In this document: in pieces, positions 55,101 through 63,364 of the stretch | Numbering within the stretch: the first letter of the stretch is position 1 | Layout: every line of letters begins with the position of its first letter | Source of the DNA: Bradyrhizobium sp. Y36 | Lineage (GTDB): Bacteria; Pseudomonadota; Alphaproteobacteria; Rhizobiales; Xanthobacteraceae | Length of the DNA: 64,000 nucleotides | Direction: 5' to 3' | Assembly: GCF_002531575.1 (NCBI RefSeq) | Contig: NZ_NWTI01000005.1 | Location: forward strand, 1-64,000 | Translations under genes and position numbers: made by a program | Notes under the pieces: model-generated | Database searches by the model: none | Told to the model about the DNA's origin: nothing | Seen by the model: the letters and a program-made list of their open reading frames with translations, nothing else

Positions 55101-57580
55101 CACACACCGTGATCGTACGCGTGACGGACCAGACCGGGTTGACGTTCGACAAGTCGTTCACCATCGAAGTCACCGACGTCAGCGAATCCGTCAATCACGC
55201 GCCGACCGACGCGACCCTGGCCGGCGACTCGGTGGCCGAGAATGCGGCGAGCGGCACCATCGTCGGAACCGTTGCCGGCGTCGATCCGGATGCCGGGGCC
55301 GTGCTGACCTACTCGCTGACCGACAACGCCGGCGGACGCTTCGCGATCGACGCAGCAACCGGCCAGATCACCGTGGCCGATGGTTCGCTACTCGACTATG
55401 AGGCAACGACGTCCCACGCCATTACTGTTCATGTCGTGGATCAGGGCGGGTTGTCCTTCGACAAGACATTCACGATTGCCGTGACCGACGTCAACGAAGC
55501 GGCTAACCAGGCTCCGAGCGATGCGACCTTGAGCGGCGGCACGATTGCCGAAAACTCCGGCAACGGCGCGGTGGTCGGAACCGTTGCCGGCGTCGATCCG
55601 GACAACGGCGCCGTCTTGACCTATTCCCTGACGGACGACGCCGGAGGACGCTTCGCCATCAATGCGGCCTCCGGCCAGATCACGGTCGCCGACGGTGCGC
55701 TGCTCGATTACGAAGCCGCAACGTCGCACAGCGTGACGGTCCGGGTCACGGACCAGGGCGGCCTGACCTACGACGAGGTGTTCGTACTCGCTGTCACCGA
55801 CGTCGCGGGCGCAACCTTGAACGGCAACTCGGCAGCGAACACCCTGACCGGTACGGCCGAAGACGACGTCCTCAACGGACTTGACGGCAATGACGTTCTG
55901 AACGGCCTCGGCGGCAACGACACGCTCGACGGAGGTACGGGCACCGACACCATGACCGGCGGCGCCGGGAACGACGTCTACATCGTGGATGCGGCCGGCG
56001 ACGTGGTGAACGAGACGGCCAACGAGGGGATCGACGAGGTTCGCACCTCGCTGTCGAGCTATACGCTCGGCGCGAACGTCGAGAATGTGACGGCCACGAC
56101 GTCTGCGGCGCTGACGGCCAGCGGCAACGCCCTCGACAATGTCATCACGGGCAACAGCGGCAACGACGTCCTGTTCGGCGGTGACGGCAACGATACGTTG
56201 CTGGGCGGAGGCGGCGACGACGTTCTGCAGGGCGGCGCCGGCAACGACATCTTCGACGGCCAAGGCGGCCAGAACTGGATCACGACCGGCAGCGGCCAGG
56301 ACACGCTGATCCTCAACGGCGCCAGCGGATATTTGCAGGTCGACGACTTCAGCGACGGTAACGACAAGATCAACATGCGCGGCACGGGGGTCACGGCGCA
56401 GAATGCCGCGCAGAACGTCACCCTGACCGAATATGCGGAAGGCGGGGTCCTCGTCGAATTCGGGACCTCGCAGATCTGGTTCGAGAACATCATGCCGGGC
56501 CAGATCACATTCGACGACTTCATCTTCGACACTGCCGGCGGCGGAGACAATCACGCTCCGACCAACGCGACCTTGAGCGGAGGTTCTTTTGCGGAAAATT
56601 CGACCAACGGGACCGTTGTCGGGACGGTAACGGGCGTAGATCCCGACGCCGGAGCCGTGCTGAGCTATTCGCTCACGGACAATGCCGGCGGCCGCTTTGC
56701 GATCAATGCCGCGACCGGCCAGATCGCGGTCGCGAACGGAGCGTTGCTCGATTACGAGACGGCCACCTCGCACGATGTGATGGTTCGTATCGTCGATCAG
56801 GGCGGGCTGAGCTTCGACAAGGTCTTCACGCTGACGGTGACGGACGTCGCCGGCGCCACGCAGAACGGAACGTCGGCGGCCGACACGCTGATCGGCACGA
56901 ACGAGGGCGATGCGCTCAACGGGCTTGGCGGCAACGACACCCTGAACGGTCTGGGCGGCAACGACGTTCTGGACGGAGGGGCCGGCAACGACACCATGAA
57001 CGGCGGCACCGGAAACGACATCTATATCGTCGATTCCAGCAATGACGTCGTCAACGAGAGCGCCAATGAAGGCATCGACGAGGTGCAGACCTCGCTCTCG
57101 TCCTATACGCTCGGTGACAATTTCGAGAATCTCACGGGAACGAACAGCGGCGGTTTTACCGCGGCCGGCAACGCGCTCGACAACATCATCACCGGGAACA
57201 GCGGCAACGACGTGCTGTTCGGCGAGGACGGCAACGATGTCCTGCGCGGCGGCGCCGGTGACGACGTCATGCAAGGTGGCGCGGGCAACGACACCTTCCA
57301 GGGACAGGGCGGCATCAAGTGGATCACAACCGGCGCCGGCGCCGACGTCCTGGTGTTCAACGCCGGCAGCGGCGCGTTCCAGGTCGATGATTTCGCCGAC
57401 GGCAGCGACAGGATCGACATGCGCGGCACCGGCGTCACCGCAGAAAACGCGGCGGAGAACATCACCCTGACCGAATATGCGGAGGGCGGCGTGCTCGTCC
57501 AGTTCGGATCCTCCGAGATCTGGCTGGCGAACGTCATGCCCGGTCAGATCACGTTCGCGGACGACTTCATCCTGAGTTGA
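52127..57580 (+). CDS. Large cadherin-like/RTX calcium-binding secreted protein
   Basis: An 1817-aa secreted protein. Residues 1-300 are a unique part with a hydrophobic, Gly/Ala-rich stretch (ALTLALRAVALGILGGASLP). RTX nonapeptide blocks (GGxGxDxUx) lie at about 315-500, then a middle region with further short RTX parts. Cadherin-like repeats start near residues 921, 1023 and 1127 (AENxxxGTVVGTVAGVDPD), followed by an RTX block (1229-1471), a fourth cadherin-like repeat (1475) and a last RTX block to the C-terminus ending ITFADDFILS. No N-terminal signal; type I secretion is inferred, but no HlyB/HlyD genes are near. ATG 52127 has GGGAGAG upstream. Probably an adhesin or surface protein. Confidence 0.9.
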   Translation: MEYYTVTPPEPSKVTAALGEFLDGALDPLLQTDAGSLPIKFLYKYFGPGSTANEINKVITREDGFFYLDGVKIIADTGPKAEIAEALTLALRAVALGILGGASLPIALEVAVAGGAAALASWVYEAFAEPVTDRIYEIFGVASTRLEITDSSGQSVSGVVYRNGLAAEGKSATDAALSLLNFSAGKFNVNSHVAVYINGNENIGYDVLAGDYLAQIAGAMGDAATKISNGTGVDANGTPAKNSDLLTPYLSGADFTIMQTGAKLGLQMYSKDSFGNGVVEYFLKQEISVGGDLHGLNLQAAKIAVFGSNGVDNLDLGAATGKVYAYGGMGSDTIRGGSGGDVLWGDSPAGSSNGEVDFIHGGGGNDQIFGGAGGDQLFGDDGADYIEGGAGDDTIDGGTEMDEIWGGIGADIIHGGDGKDVIRGGSSVPGENDANVVNKVYGDGGNDEIYGAEGNDQLFGGADEDELSGGAGNDKLFGGAGNDRLTGGAGGDQFYVGWGDIVLDSDAADKLFFGGDPSEDEADYAEVTQPELTHTFVEYADLKGNYLEGYNHFYFGQGGDAGTFINTGHSLVILNGSDANPDYILAKNYQTGDFGLDVYDPAKFASKAKQHYEENRNGWSSERFILTPYLESLRIALGLEAQANQANKAGRSELFQVLETSTEIAGTADIDFLQGTAGNDEITGGGEMDLLLGGAGSDIYRYARGDGDDYVMDYDGASDDVDVLAFADLNVSDIEISGGGSDLFISVLGTQPSTITITNQFAEAGLEGIEEIQFADGTTWTREHILEAMRTVRGTDGNDELYTKAQQINGEWQPTVFVGGHGNDHLYGGEYGDIYVYAKGDGNDTIEDFGDNSGTLRLSDLNPADIGVSSLPDHSILITVYETGETITVKPFSDQSIGFDQIVFANGTIWGRDDILAAAHAPKGAMLSSDQVAENANDGTVIGTVAGVDPDTDAVLTYSLTNDAGGRFAIDSATGQITVANGALLDYESATSHTVIVRVTDQTGLTFDKSFTIEVTDVSESVNHAPTDATLAGDSVAENAASGTIVGTVAGVDPDAGAVLTYSLTDNAGGRFAIDAATGQITVADGSLLDYEATTSHAITVHVVDQGGLSFDKTFTIAVTDVNEAANQAPSDATLSGGTIAENSGNGAVVGTVAGVDPDNGAVLTYSLTDDAGGRFAINAASGQITVADGALLDYEAATSHSVTVRVTDQGGLTYDEVFVLAVTDVAGATLNGNSAANTLTGTAEDDVLNGLDGNDVLNGLGGNDTLDGGTGTDTMTGGAGNDVYIVDAAGDVVNETANEGIDEVRTSLSSYTLGANVENVTATTSAALTASGNALDNVITGNSGNDVLFGGDGNDTLLGGGGDDVLQGGAGNDIFDGQGGQNWITTGSGQDTLILNGASGYLQVDDFSDGNDKINMRGTGVTAQNAAQNVTLTEYAEGGVLVEFGTSQIWFENIMPGQITFDDFIFDTAGGGDNHAPTNATLSGGSFAENSTNGTVVGTVTGVDPDAGAVLSYSLTDNAGGRFAINAATGQIAVANGALLDYETATSHDVMVRIVDQGGLSFDKVFTLTVTDVAGATQNGTSAADTLIGTNEGDALNGLGGNDTLNGLGGNDVLDGGAGNDTMNGGTGNDIYIVDSSNDVVNESANEGIDEVQTSLSSYTLGDNFENLTGTNSGGFTAAGNALDNIITGNSGNDVLFGEDGNDVLRGGAGDDVMQGGAGNDTFQGQGGIKWITTGAGADVLVFNAGSGAFQVDDFADGSDRIDMRGTGVTAENAAENITLTEYAEGGVLVQFGSSEIWLANVMPGQITFADDFILS
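55505..57577 (+). repeat. Tandem duplication of the cadherin-RTX module within the large gene
   Basis: Two units of about 1.03 kb, 55505-56540 and 56549-57577, each encode a cadherin-like repeat, an RTX block, VDDF(S/A)DG, MRGTGVTA, TEYAEGGVLV and MPGQITF. The shared order and many identical words show a tandem duplication with later divergence. Confidence 0.85.
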
Positions 57581-57807
57581 CCGCCGCATCGGCCGTGCTC
57601 TGCATGTGGACGCCGTGGCCGGTGCGCGGCCTCTGCGGCATCTCGGCCGCGCTCAACCTGCTGATGATCGTGGCGACGCCGGTGATCGGCGCGCATGGCA
57701 TCATCGACGTCGCTGCCGGTATCGCGCTCGCCGCAGCCTCGATCTGGGTCGCGACATTCCACCCCGGCCGGACGGGCAAGCATCACCCGAGACATTCGAA
57801 GGGTTGA
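57577..57807 (+). pseudogene. Headless PAP2 phosphatase fragment fused to the end of the RTX gene
   Basis: The frame following the RTX stop codon reads TAASAVLCMWTPWPVRGLCG, ISAALNLLMIVATPVIGAHG, IIDVAAGIALAAAS. This is the C-terminal third of a PAP2 (type 2 phosphatidic acid phosphatase) protein, including the His-containing motif G-A-H-x-x-x-D-x-x-A-G. The first motifs (KxxxxxxRP and PSGH) are absent. The homologous part begins at the junction itself, so a PAP2 gene was cut at this point. A TTG could start it, but it is unlikely to work as an enzyme. Confidence 0.65.
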
Positions 57808-57830
57808 CCTGACAAGCCGGCAAAGAAAAG

Positions 57831-57851
57831 AGCCCCGTCGAGGACGGGGCT
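57831..57851 (-). terminator. Terminator of the Flp pilin gene
   Basis: AGCCCCGTC and GACGGGGCT form a perfect nine-base stem around a three-base loop. On the minus strand it is followed by CTTTTCTTTG, so it ends the pilin transcript. Confidence 0.8.
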
Positions 57852-57877
57852 CCCGGAAATCTCTAGTTCGTCCGCTC

Positions 57878-58042
57878 TTACTTGAGGCTGGACGAGATCG
57901 ACGTGAACTTGGTGTTCAGCGTGGTGCCGAGGTTGTTGACGACGGTGATGATCGCCAGCGCGATGCCGGCAGCGATCAGGCCGTATTCAATGGCGGTGGC
58001 GCCGGATTCATCCTTCACGAAACGCGCAACGAGGTTCTTCAT
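57878..58042 (-). CDS. Flp-type type IVb pilin
   Basis: A 54-aa prepilin: MKNLVARFVKDESGATAIEY then GLIAAGIALAIITVVNNLGT. The Gly|Ala-Thr-Ala-Ile-Glu-Tyr cleavage site with Glu+5 and the hydrophobic helix are typical of Flp/tad pilins used for surface attachment. GGAG lies six bases before the ATG. No tad assembly genes are near, so it depends on a machinery elsewhere. It is tightly ended by a terminator. Confidence 0.93.
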   Translation of the reverse strand: MKNLVARFVKDESGATAIEYGLIAAGIALAIITVVNNLGTTLNTKFTSISSSLK

Positions 58043-58380
58043 AGAGTGCTCCAAATGAGTACACGAGGCTACAACTGATCTGGTCTTTTCGGCTTCCCAG
58101 CGCCGCCCGACCATGGAACCGAACGTAGAGGCAAAGGATTGCGCCGCAGTTAATTCGACTGCGTAAAGACCGAGCGGTTTGTGCGTATTCGGCGATGGTA
58201 AACCGAAATCTAAAACAATCCGTTAAATTGTCGGGACATGAAAGCGGCCCGACGCTGCTGGTTTACCCGAAGTTATGACCGCCGTGGTCCAATGCCGCCC
58301 GCTCGGACTGAAGCGCAACGGGACGGATCGCTCGTCGCGCTTCGGGTGATCTTCCGAGAACAACAGGATGACGAGGCGGC
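58043..58380. other. Divergent promoter region of the pilin and the membrane protein
   Basis: These 338 bases lie between divergent genes. They are A/T-richer near 58190-58240 and should hold both promoters. No gene or named regulatory motif is recognisable; plus-strand frames here are continuations of the neighbour in other frames. Confidence 0.4.
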
Positions 58381-59868
58381 ATGTCCCTTTCCTTTGCCAA
58401 CAGCATTGCGGTGCAGAGTCGCGCGAGGGCTCTGGTGCCGCTGTGCGTCGGTGCCGGCGCCTACCTGTTCTACCTCTTTGTCGGCGACACGCTGCTGTCC
58501 GACTCCGACTCGTTCTGGCAGATCAAGATCGGGCAATGGATCCTCGATCACGGCGCCATGCCGACCACGGACTTCTATTCCTTCACGCGAACGGGCGCGC
58601 CCTGGATCTCGACGTCCTGGCTGTCACAGGTGCTGTTCGCCTATTCCCATGCGCAATGGGGCTGGGCGGGTCCGGTCATCATCACCGCGATCGGGATCGC
58701 GCTCACGGTCGCCATCTTCGTCTATCTGCTCGACGCGCAGATCGAAGCTCCCCGCGCCGTGCTGTTCGCGATGCTGGCGCTGCTGCTGTCGATCCACCAC
58801 GTGCTGGCGCGGCCGCATATCCTGGCGCTGCCCGTCATGGTGGCGTGGGTGGGCCTCTTGATGGCAGCTGCGGACCGCAGGAGCGCGCCGTCCTGGTATT
58901 GGCTGCCGCTGATGGCGCTCTGGGCCAATCTGCATGGCGGTTTCGTGCTGGGGCTCGCGCTGATCGGCCCGATCTCGCTCGAAGCGGTCGAACATGCCGA
59001 GAAGGGACGACGGCTCCGGCTCTTCATGCGCTGGGTGCTGTTCGGCGTCGCCGCGCTGATCGCCAGCTGCTGTACGCCCTATGGCTGGCGCACACTTCAG
59101 GGCGCGACCAACATCCTCGGCCTCGGCGAATTGCTCTCGCTGATCTTCGAATGGATGCCGGCGAACTTCGCCACGTTCAACGCGTTCGAAGGCGCCCTGC
59201 TCGGCCTGATCGCATTCGGCTATTATCGCGGTCTCGTTCTGTCGGCGCCGCGGATCTTCCTGATCCTGTTCCTGACCTGGAGCGCGCTGACCCATGTCCG
59301 GAGCATCGAGGCCTTTGCATTCCTGGTGCCGCTGGTGCTGGCAAAGCCGCTCGGCCAGATGTTCCCGCGCCCGGCCGACGCCACCGGTGCGGACCGATGG
59401 CCGGCCCGCTATGTCACCATCACAGGCGCGCTGATGATCGTGGCGGCAAGCTGGACCTCGACGGTGCTCTACATGGGACACCACCGCTTCACCTTCACGA
59501 TGAACCAGACGCCTGTTGCGGCGGTCGACCTGCTCGAGAAACTGAAGCCGCAACGCATCTTCAACGCCTATCAGTTCGGCGGCTATCTGATCTCGCGCGA
59601 CATTCCCGTCTTCGTCGACGGCCGTGCCGAGCTCTATGGCGAGAAATTCGTCATGGACTTCTTCAAGGCGACCGAGGGCAAGAAGCCCGAAATGCTGCCG
59701 CGCCTGCTGGACGAGTACAAGATCGACGCGACGCTCCTGGTCGCCGATGCGCCGGGACCGCAGATCCTCGACCAGCTCAAGGGCTGGAAGCGGATCTACG
59801 CGGACGACATCGCCGTGATCCACGTGCGAGTCCCCGCAGACGGCGCGACCGCGGTACCGTCGAAGTGA
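58381..59868 (+). CDS. Polytopic membrane protein, GT-C-like
   Basis: A 495-aa protein with about ten helices and a C-terminal soluble domain. The first loop has SDSDSFWQIKIGQWILDHGA, in the position where GT-C glycosyltransferases carry acidic residues. The C-terminal domain contains FNAYQFGGYLISRDIPVFVD then GRAELYGEKFVMDFF. The truncated gene at the right edge has the same C-terminal pattern, so the two are paralogues. Probably transfers sugars from a lipid carrier, or is a related protein of unknown role. It opens a plus-strand run with the next three genes. Confidence 0.78.
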   Translation: MSLSFANSIAVQSRARALVPLCVGAGAYLFYLFVGDTLLSDSDSFWQIKIGQWILDHGAMPTTDFYSFTRTGAPWISTSWLSQVLFAYSHAQWGWAGPVIITAIGIALTVAIFVYLLDAQIEAPRAVLFAMLALLLSIHHVLARPHILALPVMVAWVGLLMAAADRRSAPSWYWLPLMALWANLHGGFVLGLALIGPISLEAVEHAEKGRRLRLFMRWVLFGVAALIASCCTPYGWRTLQGATNILGLGELLSLIFEWMPANFATFNAFEGALLGLIAFGYYRGLVLSAPRIFLILFLTWSALTHVRSIEAFAFLVPLVLAKPLGQMFPRPADATGADRWPARYVTITGALMIVAASWTSTVLYMGHHRFTFTMNQTPVAAVDLLEKLKPQRIFNAYQFGGYLISRDIPVFVDGRAELYGEKFVMDFFKATEGKKPEMLPRLLDEYKIDATLLVADAPGPQILDQLKGWKRIYADDIAVIHVRVPADGATAVPSK

Positions 59869-59959
59869 GCTTCGCGGGCCCGGAAACGAGAGACATGCTT
59901 CGAGAGGTGACGCAGGCGCGAGCTGGCGCACCGCGCCGAGACCTCAGCGATCCCATGAC

Positions 59960-61522
59960 ATGGCTCCTTCCAGCAAGCCGCCTCTGACAATTCCGGCTCA
60001 AGCCGGCTCGGAGCGAACCGTCGCCATCATCGTTCTCGCGGTGCTGGCGGCGGTCTCGCTTCTGCCGGTGCTGCTGACCCCCATTCCGGCGATGGTCGAT
60101 TATCCCAACCATCTCGCCCGCATGTACATTCTGAGCCAGAACGGCACCCCCGATGCCAATCCGCATTACGAGGTGGCGTGGGCATTCTACCCCAATCTCG
60201 GAATGGATCTGCTGGTCCCGCAGATGGCGCGGCTGACGGGCGTCGAGATTGCCACGCGGCTGTTTCTGCTGCTGAGCCAATTGCTGATCGTAGGCGGCGC
60301 GCTTCTGCTCGAATGGGCCCGGAAGGGACGGGTCCATCTCGCCGGCTTCGCTGCGCTGGCCTTTCTCTACTGTCTGCCGTTCAGCTGGGGCTTCGTGAAT
60401 TTCGAGTTCGGGCTGGGCCTCGCGCTGTTCGGCATCGCGGTCTATCTGATGCTGGCCGACGGCCCCTGGCCGCTGCGCTTCGTCGCCAATCTGCTCTTCG
60501 TCGCCGCGCTGTATGTCGCGCACTTCTTTTCACTCGGCATTTACGGCGCGACGCTTGGCTTGTTCGAGCTGTCGCGCATCCGAGACCGGCCGATGTCGTA
60601 CCCCGTCGCGGCCGCGCGGCTTGGCGCGCTCGCCCTTCCGGCGCTCGCGCTGTTTGCGATCATGCATGTCACGGCAGGGTCGATCGGAAGCGAGGGTACG
60701 AGCTGGTTCCTCGGGTTCAAGCCGGTCTGGCCGCTCCGCATCATGAACGGCTACAATCTGACGATCGCGGCCGCGACCGGGCTGGCGCTGATGATCGCGT
60801 TGCTGCTCGCCGCACGACGCGGCGTCCTCAGGCTCGAGCCGGCCGGGATCTGGCTCGCGATCGGTTTTGCGCTCCTCTATCTGGTCATTCCGTCAAAACT
60901 GTTCGGAACCTCGTTCGTCGATCTTCGCGTAATTCCCGCCGCGGCTCTGATCCTGCCGGCCTTCTGCGCGCTGTCGCTGCCGAGCCGGGCCTGGAGAATG
61001 GCCGCGCTCGCTGGGATCAGCGGCATCATACTGCTCAATATCGCCGTCGTGCTTTCGGTCTGGCTGCCCTACCGCGCCGACTATGCGGCGATCATCGCCT
61101 CGTTCCAGAAGATCGATCGCGGCTCGCGCGTTCTCGTCGGAAGCGTAGGCGACAATGGCGATCCGCCCTTCGCCGACCTCACCTCCTATCCGATGTATTA
61201 TGCGCCGACGCTGGCCGTGCACTATGCCAACGCCTTCGTGCCCAACCTGTTCACGGAGACGGGCAAGCAGCCCGTGCGGCCACGTGAGGCCCTGCGCAAT
61301 ATTGCCATTCCCTATGGAGGCCCGGTGCCGTCGGACCTGCTTGCCGCGATCGCAATGGGCCAGCCGCCCGCAGACGTTCCGCCGTTTGTCCGCACCTGGT
61401 ACCGGGATTTCGACTACCTCTATGTGCTTGGATCGCCAGCCGCAAATCCGCTGCCGGATCTGCTGGAGGTGCTAGAGAGGTCGGAGCGATTTGTGCTCTA
61501 CAGGATCCACCGCAAGCCCTAG
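59960..61522 (+). CDS. Polytopic membrane protein, GT-C-like
   Basis: A 520-aa protein with about eleven helices. After the first helix, PIPAMVDYPNHLARMYILSQ provides an acidic loop like the catalytic loops of GT-C enzymes; FSWGFVNFEFGLGLALFGIA and DLRVIPAAALILPAFCALSL follow. The soluble end holds SVGDNGDPPFADLTSYPMYY. It is not closely related to the previous protein. Role in glycan assembly is inferred from the GT2 gene that follows. Confidence 0.75.
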   Translation: MAPSSKPPLTIPAQAGSERTVAIIVLAVLAAVSLLPVLLTPIPAMVDYPNHLARMYILSQNGTPDANPHYEVAWAFYPNLGMDLLVPQMARLTGVEIATRLFLLLSQLLIVGGALLLEWARKGRVHLAGFAALAFLYCLPFSWGFVNFEFGLGLALFGIAVYLMLADGPWPLRFVANLLFVAALYVAHFFSLGIYGATLGLFELSRIRDRPMSYPVAAARLGALALPALALFAIMHVTAGSIGSEGTSWFLGFKPVWPLRIMNGYNLTIAAATGLALMIALLLAARRGVLRLEPAGIWLAIGFALLYLVIPSKLFGTSFVDLRVIPAAALILPAFCALSLPSRAWRMAALAGISGIILLNIAVVLSVWLPYRADYAAIIASFQKIDRGSRVLVGSVGDNGDPPFADLTSYPMYYAPTLAVHYANAFVPNLFTETGKQPVRPREALRNIAIPYGGPVPSDLLAAIAMGQPPADVPPFVRTWYRDFDYLYVLGSPAANPLPDLLEVLERSERFVLYRIHRKP

Positions 61523-61675
61523 GCCGAAGCCGCGCCTGCCCGCGCGTGGTTAACCACCATCCGATCCGCCCTCCCGGCAATGCCCAGGGCCGTAGACACT
61601 TAATGGTTGCGGCAAGGCGACCTTAACCACCGGCTCCTAGACTTCCGCCCCTGCAACCCAGCCGGAATCCCTCGC

Positions 61676-62671
61676 ATGGCGGCCAATTCCAGATCGATCC
61701 GCTACAGCCTCGTGATCCCCGTGTTCAACGAGGAAGCCGTGCTGCCGGTCCTCCTGCGGCGGCTCGACCAGGTGATGTCCAGGCTCGACGGGCCGGCAGA
61801 AGCGATCTTCGTCGACGACGGCAGCCGCGATTCCAGCGCGATCGTGCTGCGGGCGCTTGCCGCGCGCGACGCGCGCTTTCGCTACATCGGCCTGTCGCGA
61901 AATTTCGGCCATCAGATCGCCATCACCGCCGGCATGGACGCCACGCAAGGTGACGCGATCATCGTCATGGATGCCGATCTGCAGGACCCGCCGGAAGTGA
62001 TCGAGCAATTGATCGCGAAGTGGAAGGAAGGCAACGACATCGTCCACGCCCGACGCCTGTCGCGTGAGGGCGAAAGCCGCTTCAAACGTGCGACTGCGCA
62101 TCTGTTCTACCGGCTGCTCGGCAAAATATCCTCCGTCGGCATCCCCGCCGATGTCGGCGACTTCCGCCTGATCGATCGCAAGGTGCTCGACGCTCTCAGG
62201 CAGATGCCGGAGCAGGATCGCTTCGTGCGCGGCATGATCGCCTGGCTCGGCTTCCGGCAGGCCGAGGTCGCGTTCCACCGCCTCGAGCGCGCCGCGGGCG
62301 AAACCAAATACCCGCTGTTCAAGATGGTCCGCCTTGCGGTGAACGCCGCACTCGGCTTTTCCGACCTGCCCTTGCGGCTTGCGATCTGGTGCGGATTGAC
62401 GGTCTCCGGTCTGGCGCTGCTCTATGGCGGCTGGGTGGTCCTGTTGTGGCTCGGCAAGGACAGCCATCTCGTGACCGGCTGGTCCTCCACGATCGTCGTC
62501 GTGTCGCTGCTGTGTGGCATCAACATGCTGATGACGGGCATCGTGGGGCTCTATGTCGGCCGCATCCATGCCGAGGTGAAACGCCGCCCGCTCTACGTGG
62601 TGCAGACGCGCGTCGGTTTCGGTCGCGACGAGGCGGCGGCGGCACCGGCGATCCACGCCGTCAACGAGTGA
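61676..62671 (+). CDS. GT2-family glycosyltransferase, polyprenyl-phosphate type
   Basis: A 331-aa enzyme like GtrB/ArnC/DPM1, which loads a sugar onto polyprenyl phosphate. Motifs are LVIPVFNEEAVLPVLLRRLD, FVDDGSRDSS, IIVMDADLQDPPEVIEQLIA (the DxD metal site) and PEQDRFVRGMIAWLG, with two C-terminal helices for membrane attachment. ATG 61676 is chosen by homology. The product would feed the GT-C-like proteins beside it. Confidence 0.92.
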   Translation: MAANSRSIRYSLVIPVFNEEAVLPVLLRRLDQVMSRLDGPAEAIFVDDGSRDSSAIVLRALAARDARFRYIGLSRNFGHQIAITAGMDATQGDAIIVMDADLQDPPEVIEQLIAKWKEGNDIVHARRLSREGESRFKRATAHLFYRLLGKISSVGIPADVGDFRLIDRKVLDALRQMPEQDRFVRGMIAWLGFRQAEVAFHRLERAAGETKYPLFKMVRLAVNAALGFSDLPLRLAIWCGLTVSGLALLYGGWVVLLWLGKDSHLVTGWSSTIVVVSLLCGINMLMTGIVGLYVGRIHAEVKRRPLYVVQTRVGFGRDEAAAAPAIHAVNE

Positions 62672-62679
62672 CCCAGCGC

Positions 62680-63363
62680 ATGACAGAACTCTTCGACGGC
62701 TACCACGACAACTACCGGGACGTGGTCCAATCCTCGATCGACTTCTCGGGCTTGCCGCATGATTTCTTCATGCGTGCAAAGGCCGATCTGCTGCGCGATC
62801 TGATCGCGCGGCGGCTGGGCACGGAACGGCCGGATATGCTCGACGTCGGCTGCGGCGTCGGCAGCCTTCACCCGCTGCTGCACGGCATGGTCGGCCGCTT
62901 GAGCGGCATCGACGTTTCCTCAGCCAGCCTGACGCAGGCGCGCGCTCGCAACCGCGGGGTCGATTACCGGGAGTTTGACGGCCGTACGTTTCCTTTTGCC
63001 GCTGGCAGCTTCGATCTGGTCACGGCCATCTGCGTGATGCACCATATCGTGCCGGCCGAATGGGCGCAGTTCGTCGCCGAGATGCGCCGTGTGACGCGCC
63101 CCGGCGGGCTTGTCTGCGTGATCGAGCACAATCCGTACAACCCGCTGACGCGGCTCGCCGTCGCGCGCTGTGAGTTCGACCGGGACGCGGTCTTGCTCGG
63201 TGCCGGCACCACGCGAAAGCTGATGGCTGCGGGCGGCCTGTGCGAGATCGGCGCGCGGCATTTCCTGCTGCTCCCCTGGGACAGCAAACCGGCGCGGCGG
63301 CTTGAGGGGGCCCTGGGCCGTATGTGGCTCGGCGGCCAATACGCCGCCTTCGGCACCGCCTAG
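62680..63363 (+). CDS. Class I SAM-dependent methyltransferase
   Basis: A 227-aa enzyme with the SAM-binding motif MLDVGCGVGSLHPLL (motif I), LSGIDVSSASLTQARAR, AAGSFDLVTAICVMHHI and MRRVTRPGGLVCVIEHNP. The latter half is a small lid. A GTG at 62668, overlapping the previous stop, would add four residues. Its place right after the GT2 gene suggests methylation of a glycan or lipid-linked product. Confidence 0.88.
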   Translation: MTELFDGYHDNYRDVVQSSIDFSGLPHDFFMRAKADLLRDLIARRLGTERPDMLDVGCGVGSLHPLLHGMVGRLSGIDVSSASLTQARARNRGVDYREFDGRTFPFAAGSFDLVTAICVMHHIVPAEWAQFVAEMRRVTRPGGLVCVIEHNPYNPLTRLAVARCEFDRDAVLLGAGTTRKLMAAGGLCEIGARHFLLLPWDSKPARRLEGALGRMWLGGQYAAFGTA

Positions 63364-63364
63364 A

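Noticed and set aside
55388..57589. A 733-codon frame antisense to the RTX gene end
   Set aside because: It arises from the repetitive RTX codons and is itself only a reverse image of the repeats.
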